Assembly: GCA_964600165.1 (NCBI GenBank)
Contig: CAZRIP010000073.1
Location: 1 to 20,634, forward strand
Origin: CAZRIP01 sp964600165
GTDB taxonomy: Bacteria > Elusimicrobiota > Elusimicrobia > UBA1565 > UBA9628
Reading direction: 5' to 3'
Length of the DNA: 20,634 nucleotides
Shown here: in pieces, positions 8,226-14,791 of the stretch
Numbering within the stretch: position 1 is the first letter of the stretch
Layout of the letters: the number at the start of each line of letters is the position of its first letter
Notes under the pieces: model-generated
Database searches by the model: none
Told to the model about the DNA's origin: nothing
Seen by the model: the letters and a program-made list of their open reading frames with translations, nothing else
Made by a program: the position numbers and the translations under genes

Positions 8226-9019
8226 GAGAGCAGCTCCTGGAGCGCCGCGCCGGGGTCGGGCCGCTTCATCAGGCTCGTCCCGATCAAAAATCCCCGGTAC
8301 CCGAGCGCGGAAAGCTCGTCCAAGTCCCCGCGCGTCTTGAGTCCGCTCTCCGCGATCAAGAGCGCGCCGCGCCCGAGCGGCGCGAGGCGGCGCGCGACGC
8401 CGAGGTCGGTCTTCAAAGTCTTGAGGTCGCGGCTGTTGACGCCGATGAGCGCCGCGCCGCAGGCCTTGGCCGCCTCCATCTCCTTTTCGTCGTGGACCTC
8501 GACGAGCACGGACAGCCCGAGGGCGCGCGCGCGCTCCTGGAGAGCCGCCAGCGCCGGCCCGACGAGCGCGGCGATCAGCAGCACGCAGTCCGCCCCGAGC
8601 GAGCGCGCGAGCTCGAACTGATACGGGTCGAAGAAAAAGTCCTTCATGAGCAGGAAAGCTTCCGGGTGCGCGCGCCTGATCGCCGCGAGGTATTCGAAGT
8701 CGCCCGCGAAGAAGTTGCGCTCGGTGAGCACCGAGAGCGCGGCCGCGGCCGCCGATAGATAACCGCCCGCGACGGCGACCGCGTCTTGAGCCGTCGGCCG
8801 CTCGCGCAGAAGGCCCTCGGAGGGCGAGGCGAATTTCACCTCGGCGATCACGCGCGGGCCCTTCCCGTCGAACGCCTTCGCGAAGTCGGCGGGAGCGCGA
8901 GCATAAAGCTCGCCCGCGCGAAGGGCTTCGACGGGATGCGCGCGCTTGTGCTTCTCGAGCCGTTTCTCGACGTGCTTGGCGACGCGCGTCAGGACGTCGG
9001 CGCCGCTCTCAGCGCTCAT
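8222..9019 (-). CDS. trpC: Indole-3-glycerol phosphate synthase
   Basis: The enzyme closes the indole ring by decarboxylation and dehydration. The 265-residue protein shows IAEVKFASPSEG (E60 and K62, the catalytic pair), SVLTERNFFAGD, LMKDFFFDPYQ with catalytic K126, LVEVHDEKE, GVNSRDLKT and AESGL, so every known catalytic position is filled. It stands alone and is not fused to TrpF. The ATG overlaps the trpD end by 11 bases, and the stop overlaps the trpF GTG. Confidence 0.96.
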   Translation of the reverse strand: MSAESGADVLTRVAKHVEKRLEKHKRAHPVEALRAGELYARAPADFAKAFDGKGPRVIAEVKFASPSEGLLRERPTAQDAVAVAGGYLSAAAAALSVLTERNFFAGDFEYLAAIRRAHPEAFLLMKDFFFDPYQFELARSLGADCVLLIAALVGPALAALQERARALGLSVLVEVHDEKEMEAAKACGAALIGVNSRDLKTLKTDLGVARRLAPLGRGALLIAESGLKTRGDLDELSALGYRGFLIGTSLMKRPDPGAALQELLS

Positions 9020-10022
9020 GCGACAGGCGGCGCAGCAGCGCGAGCGCGCCGAGCGCGCGTCCGGAGTCGACCGACTCGGCCGCGGCCTCGAGCCCGTCCT
9101 TGAGATCGCCCGTGATCCCCGCCGCGACGAGCGCGGCCGCGGCGTTGAGCAGGGCGATGTCGCGCGGCGCGCCTTTTTCGCCCCTGAGGATCGACTCGAC
9201 GATCCGCGCGTTCTTCTTGGCGTCCCCGCCCAACAGCTCGCCTTTCCGGGCGGGTTTGAGCTTGAGCCGCGCGGGGTCGAGCTCGTAGGTCTTCACTATC
9301 CCGCCGCGCACCTCGGCGACGACGGCGCGCGCGTTGAGCGAAAGCTCGTCCATCCCGTCCCTCGAGCTGACGACGAGGGCCCGCTCGCTGCCGAGCCGCG
9401 CCAGCGCGGCCGCCACCGAAGGCACGAGAGAAGTCGCATAGACGCCCAAGAGCTGGCGCGTCGCTCCCGCGGGATTGGACAACGGCCCCAGCAGATTGAA
9501 GACGGTCCGCGCGGCGAGCTCCTTGCGCACCGGCGCGGCGTGGCGCATCGCCGGATGGAGCGCGGGCGCGAACAAGAAGCCGATGCCCGCCTCGTCGACG
9601 CAGCGCGCCACGGCCGCGGGCGCCGCGGCGGTGAAAACGCCGAGCGCCTCGAGGACGTCGGCCGAGCCGCACTTCGACGACACCGAGCGGTTGCCGTGCT
9701 TGGCCACGGCCGCGCCGGCGCCCGCGGCGATGAAAGCGACGGTGGTCGATACGTTGAACGTGCCGGACGAGTCTCCGCCCGTGCCGCAGGTGTCGAGCAG
9801 CGGCCGGCGCTTGATCTTGACCTTCGTCGCGCGGGCGCGCATGGCCTCGGCGAAGCCCACGAGCTCGTCGACCGTCTCGCCGCGCACGCGCAAGGCGGCG
9901 AGAAAAGCCCCCATCTGCGCGTGGCTCGCCTTGCCGGACATGATGAGATCCATCGCCTGCCGGGCTTGCCGGCGCGACAGATCCCGTCCGTCGAGCAGGA
10001 TTCTCAGGTGAACGGAAATCAT
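9009..10022 (-). CDS. trpD: Anthranilate phosphoribosyltransferase
   Basis: The enzyme transfers the phosphoribosyl group of PRPP to anthranilate. The 337-residue protein begins MISVHLRILLDGRDLS, matching the family N-terminus. It then shows CGTGGD (residues 79-84), TFNVST, AKHGNRSVSSKCGSAD, and RTVFNLLGPLSNPA. An in-frame TTG at 10043 would add seven residues, but the ATG fits better. The gene stands 26 bases after the kinase gene, the widest gap in the operon, with no Shine-Dalgarno site; a GATACT sequence 12 bases before the ATG could be a weak internal promoter, which is speculative. The TrpG glutaminase is separate and not fused to TrpD as in enterics. Confidence 0.95.
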   Translation of the reverse strand: MISVHLRILLDGRDLSRRQARQAMDLIMSGKASHAQMGAFLAALRVRGETVDELVGFAEAMRARATKVKIKRRPLLDTCGTGGDSSGTFNVSTTVAFIAAGAGAAVAKHGNRSVSSKCGSADVLEALGVFTAAAPAAVARCVDEAGIGFLFAPALHPAMRHAAPVRKELAARTVFNLLGPLSNPAGATRQLLGVYATSLVPSVAAALARLGSERALVVSSRDGMDELSLNARAVVAEVRGGIVKTYELDPARLKLKPARKGELLGGDAKKNARIVESILRGEKGAPRDIALLNAAAALVAAGITGDLKDGLEAAAESVDSGRALGALALLRRLSHER

Positions 10023-10048
10023 GGGCGGTGAGTCAGTATCCAATATTT

Positions 10049-10723
10049 TCAGCTCGCCGGCAGGACGAGCCGGAAGACGCAGCCGCCCTTGGGCGCGTCG
10101 CCGCCCTCGGCTACGCCGCCGTGGGCCTCGGCGATCTTCTTGGCCATCGCCAGGCCGAGGCCGAGGCCGCGCGGCTTGGTCGTGCCGAAAGGCTGAAAGA
10201 GCAGCGGCTTGGCCTCGGGCTTGAGGCCGGGGCCGGTGTCCGCGACCTCGACGACGACCTTCGACTTCTCTCTTCTGGAAGAAACGGTCAGCGTCCCGTC
10301 CTCGCCCATCGCCTCGATCGCGTTTTCGACGAGGCGGCGCAGCGCGTCGGAAAGGAGCTTCTCGTCGGCCACGACGTCGCCGGCGTCCTTCGCGAGAGCC
10401 TTCTTGAGCTTGATCTTATCCGGCAGCGCCGTCGCCGCCAGCCGCGCCTCGACGACGGGGTTGATCGGAAGAGCGGAGCCTTTGATCTCCAGCGGCCGGG
10501 AATAGGCCAGAATATCGGCGATCAAGCCGTCGGCGCGGCCGATCTCGCTGACGACGATGCCCAGGTGCTTCTCGACCTTGGGATCCAAGCGTCCATCTTG
10601 GCCGAGCTTGGTCTTGAGGAAATACGCGGAGTTGTTGATGACCGCCAGAGGATTGCGCAGCTCGTGGCCGACGACGGAAGCGATCCGCCGGATGAGACCC
10701 ATCTGGTCCTTATCGAGAGCCAT
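10049..10723 (-). CDS. Soluble histidine kinase core embedded in the trp operon
   Basis: The 224-residue protein is a stripped two-component kinase. It has an H-box (GHELRNPL, phospho-acceptor H20), an N-box (LVENAIEAM, N134), a G1 box (DTGPG, 162-166), an F-box (LFQPFGTTK) and a G2 box (GLGLGL, 186-191). All are intact, so it looks catalytically competent. There is no membrane segment, no PAS, GAF or HAMP domain, and only about 19 residues before the H-box. It overlaps the trpG end by 14 bases. An in-frame ATG at 10702, preceded by AAGGA, is an alternative start seven bases after the trpG stop. No response regulator is present in the window. Any role in sensing tryptophan or controlling this operon is inference from position. 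It could also be an NtrB-like kinase that receives its signal by protein contact. Confidence 0.88.
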   Translation of the reverse strand: MALDKDQMGLIRRIASVVGHELRNPLAVINNSAYFLKTKLGQDGRLDPKVEKHLGIVVSEIGRADGLIADILAYSRPLEIKGSALPINPVVEARLAATALPDKIKLKKALAKDAGDVVADEKLLSDALRRLVENAIEAMGEDGTLTVSSRREKSKVVVEVADTGPGLKPEAKPLLFQPFGTTKPRGLGLGLAMAKKIAEAHGGVAEGGDAPKGGCVFRLVLPAS

Positions 10724-11288
10724 ACTCCTCCAGGAAGTTCTTGACCATGCGCGCGCCTTCGGGCGTCATGATCGACTCGGGGTGGAACTGCACGCCTTCG
10801 ACGGGATGCTCGCGGTGGCGCAGCGCCATGATCTCGCCGCCCGGCACGGCCCGCGCCGTCACATAAAGCGCGTCGGAAAACGACGATTCCTCGGCGACGA
10901 GGCTGTGGTAGCGCATGACCTCGATCGACTTAGGAAGCCCGCGAAACAACCCTCGCCCGTCGTGGCGGACCTCGCAGGTCTTGCCGTGCATGAGCTTGCG
11001 CGCGCGCGCGACGCGGCCGCCGTAGGCCATGGCGATCGCTTGATGACCCAGGCAGACGCCGAGGGTCGGCACGCGCGGCGAGAGCTTGCGGATCACGTCG
11101 AGGGTCACGCCCGCGTCCTCGGGCCTGCCGGGGCCGGGCGAGAGGATGATCCGCGACGGCTTGAGCCGCTCGATCTGCGCGAGCGTCAGCGCGTCGTTGC
11201 GCGCGACCTTGCACGAAGCGCCGAGCGAGCGCACGGCTTGATAGAGGTTGTAAGTGAACGAGTCGTAGTTGTCGATGAGGAGGATCAT
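10710..11288 (-). CDS. trpG: Anthranilate synthase glutamine amidotransferase component
   Basis: This class I glutaminase supplies ammonia to TrpE. The 192-residue protein starts MILLIDNYDSFTYNL and has SPGPGRPEDAG, the nucleophile elbow GVCLGHQ with C79, MHGK, and the VQFHPES motif with H169 and E171, completing the catalytic triad. The reading frame is open upstream inside trpE, but the ATG at 11288 overlaps the trpE stop as ATGA and gives the standard N-terminus. It may also serve aminodeoxychorismate synthase, as amphibolic TrpG/PabA proteins do in some bacteria; no separate pabA is in the window. Confidence 0.95.
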   Translation of the reverse strand: MILLIDNYDSFTYNLYQAVRSLGASCKVARNDALTLAQIERLKPSRIILSPGPGRPEDAGVTLDVIRKLSPRVPTLGVCLGHQAIAMAYGGRVARARKLMHGKTCEVRHDGRGLFRGLPKSIEVMRYHSLVAEESSFSDALYVTARAVPGGEIMALRHREHPVEGVQFHPESIMTPEGARMVKNFLEEYGSR

Positions 11289-12637
11289 GCCGAGGCCAGC
11301 GCGCGGCGCAGGCCCGCGAGCTTGTTCAAGACTTCTTGATACTCGGCAGCGGGGCGCGAGTCGGCGACGATCCCCGCCCCCGCCTGAAGCCGAGCGCGCC
11401 CTTTGTAGAGCTCGAGCGAGCGGATCGCGATGCACGAGTCGACGTTCCCCGTGAGGTCGCGCTGAAAAAACGCCCCCGCGTAAAAGCCCCGCGGCTTGGG
11501 CTCGAGGCCCGCCAAGAGCTCCATCGCCCGGACCTTCGGCGCTCCCGAGACCGTGCCCGCGGGGAAAGACGCGGCGAGCGCGTCCCACGGGGACTTGCCG
11601 CGCTCGAGGCGGCCCTCGACCTCGCTGACGAGATGCATCACGTGCGAGAACCGCCGCAGGCGCATGAGCTGCGTCACCTTGACGCTTCCCGGACGGCACA
11701 CGCGGCCCAAGTCGTTGCGCGCCAGATCGACGAGCATCAGGTGCTCGGCCCGCTCCTTGGGGCTTTGCAGCAGCTGGCGCTCGAACTTCTTGTCCAAGGC
11801 GGGCGTCTCGCCGCGCGGCCGCGTGCCCGCGATCGGGTAGTTGCGGGCCAAGCCGTCTTTGACCTGCACGAGCCGCTCGGGCGAGGCGCCCAGGAACGCC
11901 CGTTCGCCGTCCTTATAAAGGAACAGGTACGGCGAGGCCGGGCTCGACCGGCGCAGCGCCGAAAACAGGCGCCACGGCCCGGCCGCGCAGGGCGCCTCGA
12001 AGCGCTCGGAGAGCACGCCCTGGAAGATGTCGCCGGCGCGGATGCGCTCCTTGAGCGCGCGCACGCCGCGCTCGAAGCCGGCCCGGCCCAAGCCCGCGGG
12101 CTTGGGCTCGAGACCGGCCCCGCGCCCGGCGGCGGGCTCGAGCGGGCTTTCGGCCAAGGCGCGTTCGGCGAGCGCGGCCGAGCGCGCGGCTTTCCCGAGC
12201 GGCTCGATCGAGCAGAGCTCGGCGCGCCCCGCCTGCCAGCGCAAGATCCACGGGAAGATCATCGCCGAGGCCTCCTCGTCTTGCGCGGAGATCGGCAGCT
12301 TCTCCAAGTGGCGCGCCATCTCGTAAGAGAGCAGCCCGAAAGCGCCGGTCATCCACGGGGCGGCGCGTCCCGAAAGCCGGAACTCGGAGAGCCGCCGCCC
12401 GAGAGCCTCGAAGGGATTGCCGCGCAGCTCGAGGCGCCGGCGGCCGGACTCGCGGAAGGCCCGGCCGCGCGAGACGCGCAGGACCTCCATAGGGCCGGCC
12501 GCGAGGTAGCGGGCGTCCTCGGTCTCGAGGGCGAAGCCTTGCGTCGCGCGCGCGGCGTCGAGCAGGCGGCGCAGCGCCGCGCCGGGCTCGAACTCCGGGC
12601 AGCGCCACGAGAACGCGCGCGCCGCGTAGGGCCTCAT
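11285..12637 (-). CDS. trpE: Anthranilate synthase component I
   Basis: The enzyme makes anthranilate from chorismate and ammonia, the committed step of tryptophan synthesis. The 450-residue protein carries the chorismate-binding domain: YPIAGTRPRG, HLMLVDLARNDLG, FPAGTVSGAPK, VDSCIAIRS and QAGAGIVADS. PIAGT, with Ala where PabB has Lys, supports anthranilate synthase. The N-terminal domain is short, and where feedback-inhibited enzymes have LLES it reads ALET (about residues 36-39), so tryptophan inhibition is uncertain. The ATG is eight bases from a TAAAAT hexamer, without a ribosome site, so the mRNA should be leaderless and there is no room for a leader peptide, attenuator or T-box. It leads the trp operon and diverges from ccdA across 56 bases. 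Confidence 0.94.
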   Translation of the reverse strand: MRPYAARAFSWRCPEFEPGAALRRLLDAARATQGFALETEDARYLAAGPMEVLRVSRGRAFRESGRRRLELRGNPFEALGRRLSEFRLSGRAAPWMTGAFGLLSYEMARHLEKLPISAQDEEASAMIFPWILRWQAGRAELCSIEPLGKAARSAALAERALAESPLEPAAGRGAGLEPKPAGLGRAGFERGVRALKERIRAGDIFQGVLSERFEAPCAAGPWRLFSALRRSSPASPYLFLYKDGERAFLGASPERLVQVKDGLARNYPIAGTRPRGETPALDKKFERQLLQSPKERAEHLMLVDLARNDLGRVCRPGSVKVTQLMRLRRFSHVMHLVSEVEGRLERGKSPWDALAASFPAGTVSGAPKVRAMELLAGLEPKPRGFYAGAFFQRDLTGNVDSCIAIRSLELYKGRARLQAGAGIVADSRPAAEYQEVLNKLAGLRRALASA

Positions 12638-12645
12638 GACGGGAC

Positions 12646-12651
12646 ATTTTA
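12646..12651 (-). promoter_or_regulatory. Putative trpE -10 box (leaderless)
   Basis: TAAAAT on the minus strand lies eight bases before the trpE ATG; the overlapping TATAAA (12653-12648) is an alternative at ten bases. No Shine-Dalgarno site is present, and no -35 is evident. Confidence 0.5.
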
Positions 12652-12680
12652 TATGATTCGCCTCGAAAATCGGAAATTTG

Positions 12681-12686
12681 TAGACT
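12681..12686 (+). promoter_or_regulatory. Putative ccdA -10 box (leaderless)
   Basis: TAGACT precedes the ATG at 12694 by seven bases, with no ribosome site between. This spacing argues for the ATG at 12694 rather than the in-frame GTG at 12688. Confidence 0.5.
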
Positions 12687-12693
12687 CGTGACC

Positions 12694-13422
12694 ATGAACT
12701 CCGTCGGCTTCGGCGCCGCGTTCGTGGCAGGATTGGCGTCCTTTCTTTCGCCCTGCGTCCTGCCGCTCGTGCCCGGCTACATCTCTTATCTCTCGGGGAT
12801 GTCCCTCGAAGAGCTCTCGCGCGGCGCGGCGCGGCGCGAGGTCGCGCGCGACGCGGGCTTGGGCTCGCTGTTTTTCGTGCTCGGCTTCTCGCTCGTCTTC
12901 ACGGCGCTCGGGGCCTCCGCCTCGGCGATCGGCCACCTCCTGGCCGCGAACATGCATTGGCTGACGCGCGCGGCGGGCCTCTTGATCGTGGCCTTCGGCG
13001 TGCACACGTCGGGCCTGTTCACGATCAAGTGGCTCTACTACGAGCGCCGCTACTCCACGTCCGGCTTCGGCCCGGGCTTCGTCGGCGCGTTCCTGATGGG
13101 CCTGGCGTTCGCGTTCGGCTGGACGCCGTGCATCGGCCCGATCCTCGCCTCGATCCTCGCCGTCGCGGCGACGCAGCAGACGGTTCGCCAGGGGATGCTG
13201 CTCCTGGTCGTCTATTCGCTCGGGCTCGGCGTGCCGTTTATCGTGACGGGGTTCGGCCTTAATACTTTCCTCGCGTTCTTCGCGCGCTACAAGCGCCACA
13301 TCGTCTGGGGCGAGCGCGTGACGGGCGTGCTGCTCATCGCGATCGGCTTACTCGTGTTCTTCGGCCGCCTGACGATGATCATCCGCTATCTCCCGCAATC
13401 GCTGTTCCGGTTCGCGCTATGA
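12694..13422 (+). CDS. ccdA: CcdA-family transmembrane thiol transporter
   Basis: The protein moves reducing equivalents from cytoplasmic thioredoxin across the inner membrane to periplasmic thiol proteins, for cytochrome c maturation or disulfide reduction. The 242 residues form about six hydrophobic helices. The two redox cysteines are in SPCVLPLVPGY (C21) and TPCIGP (C146), as in the CcdA/DsbD-beta family. An in-frame GTG at 12688 would add two residues, but the -10-to-ATG spacing favours 12694. Its stop overlaps the start of tlpA as ATGA, so this donor and its likely partner are cotranslated. No cytochrome c genes are nearby, so the final substrate is unknown. Confidence 0.92.
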   Translation: MNSVGFGAAFVAGLASFLSPCVLPLVPGYISYLSGMSLEELSRGAARREVARDAGLGSLFFVLGFSLVFTALGASASAIGHLLAANMHWLTRAAGLLIVAFGVHTSGLFTIKWLYYERRYSTSGFGPGFVGAFLMGLAFAFGWTPCIGPILASILAVAATQQTVRQGMLLLVVYSLGLGVPFIVTGFGLNTFLAFFARYKRHIVWGERVTGVLLIAIGLLVFFGRLTMIIRYLPQSLFRFAL

Positions 13423-13943
13423 CGAGAAAAGCGAAGCGCCGCTGGCTGATCGGCCTGGCCGTCGTCCTCGGCGGCGCCGTCCTCTTCTGGTTCTTGTCCG
13501 CCCCGGCTCCCGAGGACTCGGAGAAGATCCCGGACGTCGCGCCCGCGCTCTCGATGCCGGGCTTGGACGGCAAGGCCGTCGCGCTGGCGGACTTCCGCGG
13601 CAAGGTCGTCTTGCTCGACTTCTGGGCCACGTGGTGCGAGCCCTGCGTCGAGGAGCTGCCCGATCTCGTCGCGCTGCAGAAAAAATACAAGGCCCGGGGC
13701 TTCACCGTCGTGGGCGTCGCCGCGGACCTGCAGGGCGCCAAGGTCGTGGCGCCCTTCGCGCGCGCCCATGGCATCAACTACCCGGTGCTCATATCGGGAG
13801 GCGACGTTCCCGAATCCTATCCGGTCCCCGGTTTTCCTACAGCCTTCTTGATCGGCAAGGACGGCAAGATCGCCGCGCGCTACCTCGGCGGGCAGACGGC
13901 CGACGACTTCGGCCGCGACATCGAGGCGGCGCTTGCGCGCTAG
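13419..13943 (+). CDS. TlpA/ResA-like membrane-anchored thioredoxin
   Basis: The 174-residue protein has a basic start and one hydrophobic helix (about residues 9-27) that should anchor it facing the periplasm. A thioredoxin fold with the WCEPC active site (C73, C76) and the cis-proline segment GFPTAFLI follows. The pattern DxxGKxVxLxDFRGKVVLLDFWATWC is typical of TlpA, ResA and AhpC/TSA-like oxidoreductases. It should take electrons from CcdA, whose gene overlaps it by four bases. ResA-type heme-site reduction and general disulfide reduction are both possible. The end overlaps the next gene by 11 bases. Confidence 0.92.
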   Translation: MTRKAKRRWLIGLAVVLGGAVLFWFLSAPAPEDSEKIPDVAPALSMPGLDGKAVALADFRGKVVLLDFWATWCEPCVEELPDLVALQKKYKARGFTVVGVAADLQGAKVVAPFARAHGINYPVLISGGDVPESYPVPGFPTAFLIGKDGKIAARYLGGQTADDFGRDIEAALAR

Positions 13944-14760
13944 CCGGCTCGCGGCGGCGCCTTTCGCGCTGCTGCTCTGCTCCACGGCGCTCGCGGAGCC
14001 CGACGTATTCCCCCGCTCCGGACAGCTCTTCGCGCCGATGCTCGCCGCCCCGCGCGAGACGCAGCTGTCCGTCGGCTATTACCGCCTCAAAGGTCAGGAC
14101 AGCGCGGACGTCGCGCTCGGCCACAGCTGGGGCATGGCGCGCTGGAATTTCGGGGACGGCGACCGCCTCAACCTCCAGTGGGACATCGACGCGATGGCCT
14201 TCTCGCGCTTCAAGCTCGACGGCTCGGTCAACGAGTTCCAAACGGTGGACTTCTTCGGCGCGCTGCCCTTCGAGGCGCGCTACGGCGACGCCTCCGGCCG
14301 CCTCGCGCTCTTCCACCAAAGCTCGCACTTGGGCGACGACTACATCCGGCGCACCGGCGAGACGGGCTTTCGCTACTCGATCGACGGGCTGCGCGGCGCG
14401 CTCGCCTACGACGTCTTCAAGTGGCTGCGCGGCTACGTCGACGGGACTTATCTGCTCCACACGGTGCCCGCGCCGCAGCGCGGCGCCTTTGGCTTCGGCG
14501 CCGAGCTGCGCAGCCTGCCGCTGTTTCACATCAACACCGACCTGCCGGTCACCTACTATCTGGGCTGGGACCTCCAGTCGCACGCGCAAGTCCGTTGGAA
14601 CATCGACTCGAGCGTCCAGACCGGCCTGCGCCTGCGCTTTCGCGACGAGGCGCGCTCGATGCGCCTGTTCTGGGAGTACTTCGACGGGCACTCGCCCTAC
14701 GGCGAGTTCTATTTCGCGCGCGAGCACTACTCCGAGCTCGGCCTGGCCTTCGATTTCTAA
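13933..14760 (+). CDS. DUF1207-like probable outer-membrane protein
   Basis: The 275-residue protein has a signal peptide (residues 1-21, ending STALA before EP). The mature part is rich in alternating aromatic and polar strands and ends in a phenylalanine after FDF, as in many outer-membrane barrels. Segments such as LAAPRETQLSVGYY, AFSRFKLD and HQSSHLGDDYI recall DUF1207 proteins, whose function is not known. The start is the TTG at 13933, overlapping the tlpA stop by 11 bases, because the signal peptide follows directly. A cysteine in the signal core does not fit a lipobox. Its place behind ccdA-tlpA suggests co-regulation in an envelope operon, but no shared pathway is shown. The family assignment is from memory of motif style. 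Confidence 0.75.
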   Translation: MRASRLAAAPFALLLCSTALAEPDVFPRSGQLFAPMLAAPRETQLSVGYYRLKGQDSADVALGHSWGMARWNFGDGDRLNLQWDIDAMAFSRFKLDGSVNEFQTVDFFGALPFEARYGDASGRLALFHQSSHLGDDYIRRTGETGFRYSIDGLRGALAYDVFKWLRGYVDGTYLLHTVPAPQRGAFGFGAELRSLPLFHINTDLPVTYYLGWDLQSHAQVRWNIDSSVQTGLRLRFRDEARSMRLFWEYFDGHSPYGEFYFAREHYSELGLAFDF

Positions 14761-14775
14761 AACGTCCTAATCTGC

Positions 14776-14781
14776 TAGAAT
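14776..14781 (+). promoter_or_regulatory. Putative mutS -10 box
   Basis: TAGAAT lies ten bases before the mutS ATG in the 31-base gap after the DUF1207-like gene. No Shine-Dalgarno site is evident. The transcript would have at most a few untranslated bases. Confidence 0.5.
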
Positions 14782-14791
14782 ACCGTCGACG

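Noticed and set aside
11289..11699. N-terminal extension of trpG
   Set aside because: The region encodes conserved TrpE motifs in another frame, and the ATG at 11288 gives the standard MILLIDNYDSFTYNL start.
12638..12693. Attenuator, leader peptide or T-box before trpE
   Set aside because: Only 56 bases separate trpE from ccdA, with a -10 box eight bases from the ATG; there is no room and no suitable hairpin or Trp-rich frame.
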